In this document: one piece after another, positions 47,863-56,174 of the stretch
Layout: every line of letters starts with the position of its first letter
Position numbering within the stretch: the first letter of the stretch is position 1
From: Gammaproteobacteria bacterium
Lineage (GTDB): Bacteria; Pseudomonadota; Gammaproteobacteria; Pseudomonadales; Azotimanducaceae
Length of the DNA: 62,412 nucleotides
Assembly (NCBI GenBank): GCA_009837185.1
Contig: VXUA01000013.1
Span: forward strand, 1-62,412
Direction: 5' to 3'
Notes under the pieces: generated by a model
What the model saw: only the letters and a program-made list of their open reading frames with translations
Told to the model about the DNA's origin: nothing
The model's database searches: none
Made by a program: the position numbers and the translations under genes

Positions 47863-48741
47863 ATGAGAAATACTTTACCACATGCGAGAAATCTGCTTCT
47901 TAGTGTCGTATTGTTAACAGTGATACCGGGCTCGGTATTCGGCGAACGTACTGTAACTGCGACGGATTCTGGCGACATAATAGCCAGCGATCTTGTAGAA
48001 ATGCAAGAGTATGCGAAATTACATAAAGCGCGCTTATTAACCGGACTTGAGGTTGCAAGCTCGCTTTCAGACCAACAGAAAGAGTTAGTCGCGACTGCTT
48101 TGAGCAAAGATTTAGAAGGAATACCGCTGTGTTCTTTCAGTCAAGACTTTTTGTATCGCCAAGATACTGAAAAAAGTGAGACCCGCTCGGTTACCGTTCA
48201 TGAAAACGGATTGTTAACTGACGACAAATCCCGTAAGAGGGTGTTTAGTGAGTGGAATTATTCACCGTTCTCAGCTCCTCCTGCGGTAGGGATGGACTAT
48301 TCATCGGCAAAACTAATCGAAGAGACGGAGACTGAAGCTACGTTTCAGTTCAAATTCAATAAAAAGGCGAAATCACCGAGTGAAAATACCACCGAACTAC
48401 TCGGTAATCTAAAACGTGTAGCTAGGAATTTACGGTACGATCTCACAGTTGATACACAAACTGGCGCACCTAAAAAGTTAGTCTTAGAACTCATCAAACC
48501 AACGAGAGTGATGGTAGTAGCACGAGTCAAGAAAATCCGTCACGAATACATCTACAAGTTTGATGAGAACCTGCAACGGTTCTTGATTCCAAATCAAGCC
48601 GTCGAGTTCGCGTATTCAGCACCTACGCGAGGCAAACAAGACGAAAGAATCGAGGTGACCTATTCAAACTTTGAATGTGATACGCCGCTTAGGTACATGT
48701 GGCAAGAGTCAAAAGATTTGACCGAAAAACCGCGTCTATAG
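47863..48741 (+). CDS. Exported protein of unknown function
   Basis: A 292-residue protein with a signal peptide (about residues 1-27, ending SVFG). The mature part is mixed: an N-terminal helical region, then a strand-rich region with antiparallel repeats (KRVARNLRYDLTVDTQTGAP, RVKKIRHEYIYKFDENLQRF). Two Cys residues lie at about 91 and 273. The pattern suggests a periplasmic protein, perhaps a lipid- or polymer-binding beta structure. I recognise no family. It precedes the second transfer block by 104 bases and is the last cargo gene before it. Confidence 0.55.
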   Translation: MRNTLPHARNLLLSVVLLTVIPGSVFGERTVTATDSGDIIASDLVEMQEYAKLHKARLLTGLEVASSLSDQQKELVATALSKDLEGIPLCSFSQDFLYRQDTEKSETRSVTVHENGLLTDDKSRKRVFSEWNYSPFSAPPAVGMDYSSAKLIEETETEATFQFKFNKKAKSPSENTTELLGNLKRVARNLRYDLTVDTQTGAPKKLVLELIKPTRVMVVARVKKIRHEYIYKFDENLQRFLIPNQAVEFAYSAPTRGKQDERIEVTYSNFECDTPLRYMWQESKDLTEKPRL

Positions 48742-48762
48742 CATACGACCCCATAAAAATAT

Positions 48763-48773
48763 ACATATAAACA
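48763..48773 (+). promoter_or_regulatory. ICE-upstream motif ACATATAAACA
   Basis: Identical 11-mer to 3110-3120. It lies 73 bases before the RAQPRD gene that opens the second transfer block, and is followed by a T-run. Confidence 0.35.
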
Positions 48774-48845
48774 GTTTTTTTACCTCGCTGTTAGGTGAGA
48801 AAACTCGTTCCTTTCCCTATGTGAAATTCTCATCATACGCTTTCC

Positions 48846-49169
48846 ATGAATTTGGAATTGCTGATGAGAACTTCAAAACTAATTCTTCTAACCCTGATCG
48901 TCTTAACGATCGACGGGTTTGCGTTTCACTTTGCGGACACGGATGCTGAGCATGCCGCACTCGCACAAATTATTACTGAACTGAAAGGTTTAGACAAGCT
49001 GATTGAGCGCGCGGAAAACGAAGCTAATCCGACCGCACGCATCAGTTTCCAATACGATTGGTTGCGACGGGATTTAAAGCTCGTGCGACGAGGTATTCAA
49101 GATCACCTAGACACCCCTTCCAGCGAACCTCGAGAATTTGAAGCTCTTCAAGGAGATTACCGTCAATGA
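48846..49169 (+). CDS. RAQPRD-family ICE protein
   Basis: A 107-residue exported protein with a signal sequence. The segments ITELKGLDKLIERAENEANP (about 41-60), ISFQYDWLRRDLKLVRRGIQDHL and the terminal REFEALQGDYRQ are typical of TIGR01690 (RAQPRD). The RAQPRD-like signature itself is replaced by SSEPREF-type residues, as in several relatives. Starts at 48846 or 48864 are both possible. It opens the second transfer block and its stop overlaps the next ATG (ATGA). Role: periplasmic T4SS component, exact function unknown. Confidence 0.85.
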   Translation: MNLELLMRTSKLILLTLIVLTIDGFAFHFADTDAEHAALAQIITELKGLDKLIERAENEANPTARISFQYDWLRRDLKLVRRGIQDHLDTPSSEPREFEALQGDYRQ

Positions 49170-49396
49170 ACGGCGTTCAAAAACAAGCTTTCTTGGCTGG
49201 TTCCGGGGTAGAGTCTGCGGCGATGCTACTTGCAATCAAGAGTTCTTTGATCGTGCTGATCTTAATTTGGACTACTTGGGTTGCCATCGGTGCTTTTCGA
49301 GCTTGGCGATTTGGCGACTTGGAAGTCTATGACTTTCTTTGGCAAGTGATGCGCGCGTCCATCATTCTTCTCGTGATCGGTTTTTACATTCAATGA
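49166..49396 (+). CDS. ICE membrane protein, TIGR03758 family
   Basis: A 76-residue protein with two transmembrane helices (about 24-42 and 57-74) around a short polar loop (FRAWRFGDLEVYDFLWQV). This two-helix layout and the AWRFGDL-type loop match TIGR03758. Its ATG overlaps the RAQPRD stop. Small inner-membrane T4SS subunit in PFGI-1-like systems, TraA/VirB-pilin-like in position; the function is inferred from context. Confidence 0.82.
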   Translation: MNGVQKQAFLAGSGVESAAMLLAIKSSLIVLILIWTTWVAIGAFRAWRFGDLEVYDFLWQVMRASIILLVIGFYIQ

Positions 49397-49429
49397 TCAA
49401 CATCTTTTTGCAAATCAACGAGGTGAAAT

Positions 49430-49765
49430 GTGCAATTAATCTCTAACTATTGGGCTTATCTAGTCTCCTATTCTTTTCCAACGCCTCGAGCAGATCTTCC
49501 AACGGCCGTCGCGCCTAGTACAGCTCCGGATGAAGGCGACTGGATCGCGCTTATCTCAGGCTATATCAAAGATGGCGCGCTGGTTCTTGGACTGGCTGTC
49601 GCGGCCGTAGGTTTTCTTTGGGTTGCGTATGTTGGATTCGCTAAATTCAATGAAGCAAGACAAGGCAAAGCGGAATGGGCAGAAGTAGGCGTTCTAGGTG
49701 TCGTGGGGGCTGTCGTATTGATCTTCGCGAGCTACCTGTTAACTGAAGCTTCAAAGATCTTTTAG
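49430..49765 (+). CDS. ICE membrane protein, TIGR03745 family
   Basis: A 111-residue protein starting at GTG after AGGTG. After an exported N-terminus, the sequence has a conserved VLGLAVAAVGFLWVAYVGFAKFNEARQG region (about 54-80, shown here in part) and a second hydrophobic segment (VGVLGVVGAVVLIFASYLL). Two helices with a charged loop between them match TIGR03745, found immediately after TIGR03758. Probably a pilin-like or channel subunit, by position. Separated from neighbours by 33 and 4 bases. Confidence 0.85.
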   Translation: MQLISNYWAYLVSYSFPTPRADLPTAVAPSTAPDEGDWIALISGYIKDGALVLGLAVAAVGFLWVAYVGFAKFNEARQGKAEWAEVGVLGVVGAVVLIFASYLLTEASKIF

Positions 49766-49769
49766 ACCG

Positions 49770-50132
49770 ATGAACGAGTCGCACGAAGAACGGGTTGCTG
49801 ATCGCATGAACTGTGAGCCACCAATCTTTAAGGGGTGCTCAACTTCAGAGTTGTTGTTTATCGCTGTTGGTGCAACGGCGTTCTGGTTTCCTGCGAGCAT
49901 ACTCATCTGCGCACTACTCGGCGCGATCACCATGGGTCTAGGTATAGCAGGAGTGGGCGTAGTTGCGACCATTGTAATTGTGGCTTCGTTTTTTCAGAAG
50001 ATCAAGAATGGACGCCCAGACGGTTACTACCAACAAATCTGTCGTGTTTGGCTCGCCAACAAAGGAGTACAAGCCTGTCCGCTAATCTTAAAGTCAACGC
50101 ACTGGGATCTGGGACGAACAAATAGTGCGTAA
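49770..50132 (+). CDS. ICE membrane protein, TIGR03750 family (DUF3487)
   Basis: A 120-residue protein. CEPPIFKGCSTSELLFIAVG (about 14-33) leads into two transmembrane helices (about 27-52 and 55-74), followed by NGRPDGYYQQICRVWLANKG and HWDLGRTNSA at the C-terminus. These three blocks are diagnostic of TIGR03750/DUF3487. In ICEs it is a small inner-membrane T4SS component (TraL/VirB3-like by position). Its stop overlaps the GTG of the next gene by eight bases. Confidence 0.9.
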   Translation: MNESHEERVADRMNCEPPIFKGCSTSELLFIAVGATAFWFPASILICALLGAITMGLGIAGVGVVATIVIVASFFQKIKNGRPDGYYQQICRVWLANKGVQACPLILKSTHWDLGRTNSA

Positions 50133-50796
50133 ATATCGACATGAAATCGACAATGTTCGGTCCCATGTCCGTTCGCTGTGGGTAGTCATCGGCATTGAAG
50201 CACTCACGGTATTTATTCTGGGCTTTAGTCTAGTCAAAGCTCAAGACGACGTCGTAGTACATTTACCTCCAGATCTCCGTTCTGGTGCGACTTTGACCCC
50301 TGATCAAATTCATCCAGCAAACATCTACGCCTTCGCTTTTTACATTTTTCAACAACTCAATCGTTGGCCAAATGACGGTGCAGAGGACTTTGGAAATGCG
50401 ATTTTTTCGCTTTCAGCTTATTTGACACCAAAGTATCGAACAGCATTACAAAAAGAACTTGAGCTCAAAGGTCGACGCGGTGAGTTAATTCATCGCGTTC
50501 GCGGGATGCAAGAACGTCCTGGTCACACTTTCGATGAATTACGCGTACAAGTATTGACTGCGGGTACGTGGGTCGTGTGGCTCGACTTAGAACTTCAAGA
50601 GTCAGTCAAGGGTATGTCGATTAAGAGAACATTTATCCGCTATCCACTTCGCGTTGTGCGTTATGCAGTCGATCCCGAAAAGAATCCATGGCAGTTAGCC
50701 TTGGACGGGTTTACCGACGAGGGGCCGCGCCGCCTAGAAGAGGACGAACTCAACTCAAACACAGAAGAAGAAAATTCAGATGCAACAAATTCTTAA
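50125..50796 (+). CDS. ICE protein, TIGR03746 family (VirB8/TraE-like)
   Basis: A 223-residue protein starting at GTG. It has one N-terminal transmembrane helix (about residues 17-38) and a periplasmic domain: VVVHLPPDLRSGATLTPDQI, FAFYIFQQLNRWPNDGAEDF and RTFIRYPLRVVRYAVDPEKN match TIGR03746. Position and architecture correspond to the VirB8/TraE scaffolding subunit. An acidic low-complexity tail ends the protein. Its last 17 bases overlap the next gene's start. Confidence 0.88.
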   Translation: MRKYRHEIDNVRSHVRSLWVVIGIEALTVFILGFSLVKAQDDVVVHLPPDLRSGATLTPDQIHPANIYAFAFYIFQQLNRWPNDGAEDFGNAIFSLSAYLTPKYRTALQKELELKGRRGELIHRVRGMQERPGHTFDELRVQVLTAGTWVVWLDLELQESVKGMSIKRTFIRYPLRVVRYAVDPEKNPWQLALDGFTDEGPRRLEEDELNSNTEEENSDATNS

Positions 50797-51574
50797 GAAA
50801 TACTCAAACAACGGAAAAGGTCGGAGGCCGCGAAACTGGTGCAAATTTTTTATTGTTCTCTTTTTCATGTCATCGAATGTCGTGGCCTTTGCCGACCGCT
50901 TGGAATGGGACAAAGTCCCCCTCAAACTTGATCTAGAAGTTGGAACAGAGCGTTTTGTTCATTTTTCCTTCCCGGTTGATGTTGGCGTTCCCGATAACCT
51001 TGTCGAACATGCACGCATCCAGGTAGTAGGAAATTCCGTATATCTGACTGCAACCCAGGACTTCGATCGACAACGATTCTTGTTTCGTTCAAGGGAAGAC
51101 GGTACGGTAATGGTAGTAGACATAAAGGCGGATACCACCGAGGTCAGTTCCGAACACGTTTACATTAACGATGCCTCTAGGACAAAGTCGAATCAGCCCA
51201 AAAAACGATGGACTCCTGCTCAATTGACTCAATTCGCTGCGCGAGTCCTGTATGCACCACAACGATTGCGATTGAGTTCGAACGGACTTACGGAAGTGTC
51301 ATTGCCCAACCAGGCAGTCTCTCTGATAAGACACGAACGAATCCATGTACGTCCATACGCAAGTTGGAAGACTGAACAGGGACTTTTTGTCACCGTATTG
51401 ATACTAACTAATCCTACCAATCAACCCATTGAATTACATCCTTTGATGTTGCGGGGTAGGTGGGTCGCCGCGACCTTTCATCACTATCGTCTGCTGCCAG
51501 TTACAACGAATGCAAATATCACTGCTCTGTACTTGATTTCTGAGCAACCATTTGCTCAAGCATTGGAATTTTGA
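50780..51574 (+). CDS. ICE protein, TIGR03749 family (VirB9/TraK-like)
   Basis: A 264-residue exported protein, signal core at about residues 18-37. The mature part starts with ADRLEWDKVPLKLDLEVGTE and continues with strand-rich sequence; the WTPAQLTQFAARVLYAPQRL and LLPVTTNANITALYLIS segments fit TIGR03749. By position it is the outer-membrane-complex component corresponding to VirB9/TraK. Its stop is followed one base later by the next ATG, so translation should be coupled. Confidence 0.87.
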   Translation: MQQILKKYSNNGKGRRPRNWCKFFIVLFFMSSNVVAFADRLEWDKVPLKLDLEVGTERFVHFSFPVDVGVPDNLVEHARIQVVGNSVYLTATQDFDRQRFLFRSREDGTVMVVDIKADTTEVSSEHVYINDASRTKSNQPKKRWTPAQLTQFAARVLYAPQRLRLSSNGLTEVSLPNQAVSLIRHERIHVRPYASWKTEQGLFVTVLILTNPTNQPIELHPLMLRGRWVAATFHHYRLLPVTTNANITALYLISEQPFAQALEF

Positions 51575-51575
51575 T

Positions 51576-52841
51576 ATGCCTTGGAAATTCAACAACAAAC
51601 TCATTCCCATTATCAGTGTGCTCGCGGTACTAGGAGTGATGTTCATCGTCGTTAAATCATGCAACAATGAAGTCCCTCAAGATCCGGTCATGAATTTCGT
51701 CCCGGAATCTCCCGCACCCGATGCGGATTCTCCTGCAGATACGATCAAAACCCTGACAGCAAATGTCGGAGAACTGATCAGTGAAGTAGACGCTTTGCGT
51801 CAAGATCATGCTTCTCTAAGGGCAGAAAGAGATGACATCGAAGCGAACATTGCACGACAATTTGCTGCGGAGTTTCGAAATTTACGACAGGAACGAAACC
51901 TGCAAGCTTCTACACCAGATGATTGGCAAAGAGTTCAAGATCGTATCGAAGAAATTAGTTCTGCACTGGATGCACTCGCTCGAGACTCAGTTCCTGAATC
52001 CTATCAGATCGGAAGCAACATTGTTGCCGGTATTGAAGGCATCGATGCAGTCGTCTCTTCGTCGTATGTGTGGTTAAATCCATTGGACACAGAAATCAGC
52101 GGTTCGTCGTTTGGTGGGCTGCCCTCCGAAGTGAACATTGATCCTGTAATCACTATCCCGATCAATGCGACCCTTATTGACTCAACAGCTTTAACTGCGT
52201 TGATTGGCCGCGTTCCATCGAATGGTCGAGTACAAGATCCAATGCCATTCAAGGTACTAACTGGAAACATTAACCTAGCTGCAAATGGTGCGACCATCGA
52301 GGGTATCGAAGGAATGATGTGGAGCGGTTGGGCAGTCGGCGACTGGACTCTTTCCTGCGTGTCCGGATATGTTGATTCTGTAACTTTCGTGTTTTCTGAC
52401 GGTACGATCCATTCCATCGAGTCCACACAGAGTTCAGGAGACAGTAGTCAAGCTCTAGGTTGGATTTCCGATCCATACGGTAATCCATGTATTCCTGGAG
52501 AACGCAAGAGTAATGCCTCATCGTATTTACTTCAACAATCGTTACTGAATACTTCCATGGCTGCCAGTGATGCCGCCGCAGCGTTAGAAACGACACAGAG
52601 TCTAAGTCCCGCGGGTGCACTCCAATCCTTGGTTACCGGTGACGCCTCGCGCTACGTATTAGGAAATACTCTTGCTGGCGGACTGCAATCAACCTCAGAT
52701 TGGCTTACAAGGCGTGCCAAACAAGAATTTGATGCCGTATTACTACCAGCTGGACACAAAGTCGCGATTCATGTGGAACAAGAACTTCAAATCAACTATG
52801 ACCGAGAGGGACGCAAACTAAATCATGATCAAGAGCACTAA
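51576..52841 (+). CDS. ICE protein, TIGR03752 family (VirB10/TraB-like)
   Basis: A 421-residue protein from ATG 51576 (upstream TTG 51552 lies inside the previous gene). An N-terminal transmembrane helix (about 9-27) is followed by a Pro/Asp-rich region and a coiled coil (about 55-115). The C-terminal half contains ALIGRVPSNGRVQDPMPFKV and GIEGMMWSGWAVGDWTLSCV, segments typical of TIGR03752. It would span the periplasm like VirB10/TraB, linking inner-membrane ATPases to the outer-membrane complex. Confidence 0.9.
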   Translation: MPWKFNNKLIPIISVLAVLGVMFIVVKSCNNEVPQDPVMNFVPESPAPDADSPADTIKTLTANVGELISEVDALRQDHASLRAERDDIEANIARQFAAEFRNLRQERNLQASTPDDWQRVQDRIEEISSALDALARDSVPESYQIGSNIVAGIEGIDAVVSSSYVWLNPLDTEISGSSFGGLPSEVNIDPVITIPINATLIDSTALTALIGRVPSNGRVQDPMPFKVLTGNINLAANGATIEGIEGMMWSGWAVGDWTLSCVSGYVDSVTFVFSDGTIHSIESTQSSGDSSQALGWISDPYGNPCIPGERKSNASSYLLQQSLLNTSMAASDAAAALETTQSLSPAGALQSLVTGDASRYVLGNTLAGGLQSTSDWLTRRAKQEFDAVLLPAGHKVAIHVEQELQINYDREGRKLNHDQEH

Positions 52842-53217
52842 CTTCCTCTGTTGTTGTACATTAGCATTAGCGTTGCTTTCTGGGTGCATGTCGTCGAAAA
52901 CCATCGAGCAATCCGAAAATGCTGCGACAATGCAGGAAATCTACGACGCACATTTCGTGAATCTAGAGTATGACTCGGATGAGTTCGTATTCACGCTTAG
53001 TTCGGAAGAGACCTCGGAATACTCTCAAACGATCAAAAACGAAGTTGAGAAGACTTTTCCGACATTAAAGAACCCGTTTCTTGTAATGTACGTTTTCCCG
53101 CGTTTGAACACCGAAGACGGTACCCCAATACCGGGGTATTGGACAACCTTTCCCCTTTACGATAAAGTCGAATTTGCGCTACCCGGAGAAGAGGTTTTTA
53201 GTGGTGACACTGATTGA
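52825..53217 (+). CDS. ICE lipoprotein, TIGR03751 family
   Basis: A 130-residue lipoprotein: signal peptide then lipobox LSGC (Cys 21). The mature part, with NLEYDSDEFVFTL and FLVMYVFPRLNTEDGTPIPG, ends with FPLYDKVEFALPGE, matching TIGR03751. By position it corresponds to the VirB7/TraV outer-membrane lipoprotein that stabilises the VirB9-like subunit. It overlaps the preceding gene by 17 bases, and its TGA overlaps the TTG start of the ATPase gene. Confidence 0.88.
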   Translation: MIKSTNFLCCCTLALALLSGCMSSKTIEQSENAATMQEIYDAHFVNLEYDSDEFVFTLSSEETSEYSQTIKNEVEKTFPTLKNPFLVMYVFPRLNTEDGTPIPGYWTTFPLYDKVEFALPGEEVFSGDTD

Positions 53218-55967
53218 ATGTCTTTCAGTCCCTGCTAGGCGCACTCAACAGTACAAAAAAATCTAATAAAGCTTCCCAAAAAGGAAGCAAAGACGATCGT
53301 GCGGTGCCACAGCAAGAAGTGGCTTCATTGTATCAGCGACCACGTTCGTTTACCGATTTCTTACCGTGGATGGAATATATCGAGGATTCGCAGTGTTTTG
53401 TATTAGAAGACGGATCCAGTCTTGGAGCGTTTCTAGAGCTCACTCCAATAGGTACAGAAGCTCGAGACGATAGCTTTCTTACCAATCTTCGCGATTGCAT
53501 TCAAGCGACCTTAACTGATTCCATACCTGAGCATGATTCTGCTCCTTGGGTCATCCAATTCTTTGTTCAGAACGAGCACGATCTCTCGTTTTTGGAAGAT
53601 TGTCTGGCAAATTATGGATCTCCAGCAGCTCTAAAGAGCGAATACCACCAGTTCTATCTCAATGAGTGTAGAAATCATCTTGCAACTATCACCAGTCCAG
53701 GAGGGCTTTATATAGATAGCGCGGTAACCGGGACTCGCTGGCGCGGTCAGTTTCGACGGGTACGTGTGATGATTTACCGACGAAGTGCAAAGGCTGAGAA
53801 GCAAAAAACATCGTTAGTCGATGCAGAAGTAGCGTTAAACGATACTATGTCGCGAGTCATCGCCTCGCTCGAAGTAGCCGGTCTAGTCTGCAGCCGTGGT
53901 ACTGGTGAAGATTTTTATCGTTGGTTGCTTTCGTGGTTTAATCCGCATCCAACGGCTACAAAGTGTGATAGTCCTCAAGAGTTTGTAAAACTCGCACCGT
54001 TTATTGCACCTGAACAAGCAAGTTATGGACATGATTTTGCCGAAAGTCTGTTGTTGTCGTGTCCCCGGTCGGACGCGGAGCAGGGAGTATGGTGGTTCGA
54101 CAATCTCCCCCACGCATTTATTTCGATCCAGAATTTCAGGAATATTCCTGAAATAGGGATTTTGACCGCAGAAAAGACGTTCGGCAACCACACCTATGCT
54201 CTATTCGATCGACTGCCAGAGCACACGATCTTGTGTTTAAACGTGACGATCAAATCCCAGTCTGTAGTTCGCACTCATGTGGCTCGCATAAAACGCGCCG
54301 CGGTAGGAGACAGTGCTGATGCAGCTCTGACTCGCGAAGATGCAGATGCGGTGGATCGTCAGATCGCTCGAGGCAATAAACTCTTTCCAGCATCGATGGG
54401 TCTTTTCGTACGCGGCAATGATTTAATTGAATTACGTAAGAACATGACTGAAGTTAATGCGTTATTGTTATCGAATGGTTTTCAGCCTATTAGTGGAGAA
54501 CAGGATCTACTACCTCTGGATAGCTACATTCGAAATCTACCAATGGCACATGATCCAGCACTCGACAAGCTTCGACGTAGATCTCGGTACGTTTTCTCCA
54601 AACATCTTGCCAATGTCGCACCTATTTACGGACGTTCTCGCGGAACCGGTCATTCAGGTATTTTGTTTTTCAATCGTGGTGCAGAACCGTTGGATTTTGA
54701 TCCATTGCACCCGCAGGATCGTAAGAAGAACGCCCACATGCTGATTCTTGGGCCAACGGGAGCTGGGAAATCGGCGATGTTGGTGTATTTACTTCAGCAA
54801 ATGGTAGCTCGACACCGTCCTCGTGTTTTCATCATCGAAGCTGGTGGATCGTTTACGTTGCTTGGGGAACACTTCAAGGCGCATGGGCTATCGGTGAATC
54901 AAATCACTCTCAATCCAGACGCGAACGTCTCTTTACCGCCGTTTTCGGATGCAATCGAAGTGTTGGACGCCGACTCTACACAGCTGGATAGCGAACAAAG
55001 CGATGGAGAACCATCCAGTCGCGATCGTCTGGGCGAAATGGAGATCGTGGCTCGTGTCATGATTACTGGTGGCGACGCACGCGAGGATCGCAAAGTCTCG
55101 CGAGCAGATAGATTGCTCATTAGGAGTAGCATCATTAAAGCAGCAGAACAGGTTCGAAATGAGGGTAGGGAGCAAGTTCTGATCTCCGATCTGGTCAAGG
55201 CGTTTTCGATGAGTGCCCAAGATGTAAATCTTCCAGCACCTCGACAGTTACGTGCGCAAGAGATGGCAGACGCAATGGCTCTGTTCACATCTGGTATCGC
55301 GAATCACTTCTTTAATCGCGAAGGTACACCGTGGCCAGATGTGGATGTAACTATCTTGGAAATGGGATTATTGGCGAGGGAAGGGTATGAAGATCAACTT
55401 ACTGTTGCATATTTATCAATGATGAGTCATATCAATGACCTAGTCGAAAAGATGCAACATTCGGATCGGCCTACATTAGTCGTGACAGACGAGGGACACT
55501 TGATCACGACACATCCTCTACTGGCAAACTATGTTGTAAAGATTACAAAGATGTGGCGTAAACTTGGAGCTTGGTTCTGGATTGCAACTCAAAACCTGGC
55601 AGATTTTCCGGACGCAAGTAAGCGAATGCTGAATATGATGGAATGGTGGTTGTGTCTGGTCATGCCAAAAGAAGAAATCGATCAAATCGCGCGCTTTCGA
55701 GAACTGACGTCGGCACAACGTACTCTATTGTTATCGGCTAAGAAGGAACCCGGAAAATACGTCGAGGGTGTAGTTTTGTCCGACAATTTAGAAACATTGT
55801 TTCGAAATGTGCCGCCTTCATTGTCGTTAGCTCTTGCGATGACTGAAAAACACGAAAAAGCGCAAAGGCGAAAATTTATGGACGAACTCGGATGTTCCGA
55901 AGTAGAAGCAGTCTATGAAGTTGCGAAAGAAATCTCCCGAGTACGAAAGCAAGAACAAACATCCTGA
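53214..55967 (+). CDS. traC: Conjugative transfer ATPase, TIGR03744 (TraC/VirB4-like)
   Basis: A 917-residue cytoplasmic ATPase starting at TTG, which overlaps the stop of the lipoprotein gene (TTGA); the nearby ATG 53218 is out of frame. Walker A GPTGAGKSAML lies at about residues 511-521 and Walker B TLVVTDEGHLI at about 754-764. Its N-terminal half holds the VirB4-family domain, and WRKLGAWFWIATQNLADFPD follows Walker B. It would power pilus assembly and substrate transfer. The normal next T4SS genes are missing: a methyltransferase gene begins 207 bases downstream. Confidence 0.93.
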   Translation: MNVFQSLLGALNSTKKSNKASQKGSKDDRAVPQQEVASLYQRPRSFTDFLPWMEYIEDSQCFVLEDGSSLGAFLELTPIGTEARDDSFLTNLRDCIQATLTDSIPEHDSAPWVIQFFVQNEHDLSFLEDCLANYGSPAALKSEYHQFYLNECRNHLATITSPGGLYIDSAVTGTRWRGQFRRVRVMIYRRSAKAEKQKTSLVDAEVALNDTMSRVIASLEVAGLVCSRGTGEDFYRWLLSWFNPHPTATKCDSPQEFVKLAPFIAPEQASYGHDFAESLLLSCPRSDAEQGVWWFDNLPHAFISIQNFRNIPEIGILTAEKTFGNHTYALFDRLPEHTILCLNVTIKSQSVVRTHVARIKRAAVGDSADAALTREDADAVDRQIARGNKLFPASMGLFVRGNDLIELRKNMTEVNALLLSNGFQPISGEQDLLPLDSYIRNLPMAHDPALDKLRRRSRYVFSKHLANVAPIYGRSRGTGHSGILFFNRGAEPLDFDPLHPQDRKKNAHMLILGPTGAGKSAMLVYLLQQMVARHRPRVFIIEAGGSFTLLGEHFKAHGLSVNQITLNPDANVSLPPFSDAIEVLDADSTQLDSEQSDGEPSSRDRLGEMEIVARVMITGGDAREDRKVSRADRLLIRSSIIKAAEQVRNEGREQVLISDLVKAFSMSAQDVNLPAPRQLRAQEMADAMALFTSGIANHFFNREGTPWPDVDVTILEMGLLAREGYEDQLTVAYLSMMSHINDLVEKMQHSDRPTLVVTDEGHLITTHPLLANYVVKITKMWRKLGAWFWIATQNLADFPDASKRMLNMMEWWLCLVMPKEEIDQIARFRELTSAQRTLLLSAKKEPGKYVEGVVLSDNLETLFRNVPPSLSLALAMTEKHEKAQRRKFMDELGCSEVEAVYEVAKEISRVRKQEQTS

Positions 55968-55995
55968 GCATAATCGAGCTTCACGGTTATAAGAC

Positions 55996-56020
55996 CCACG
56001 TTCCGCGTTCTCCAACGTGG
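55996..56020 (+). terminator. Hairpin after the TraC-like ATPase gene
   Basis: CCACGTT (55996-56002) and AACGTGG (56014-56020) form a seven-base stem with an 11-base loop about 30 bases after the stop. There is no clear T-tract. It may end the second transfer operon. Confidence 0.45.
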
Positions 56021-56174
56021 TTCATACCTGATTTCAACTGAATGAGAGCCAGTTAAATTTTTTGCGAAATCCATTTGTTGAACTTACACCAAATCGCTTG
56101 CAATTACAATTTGTCATAAAAAATTGTGAAAGTGCACATAGAACATAACATGTCATTTTTACTGATCGATTGAC

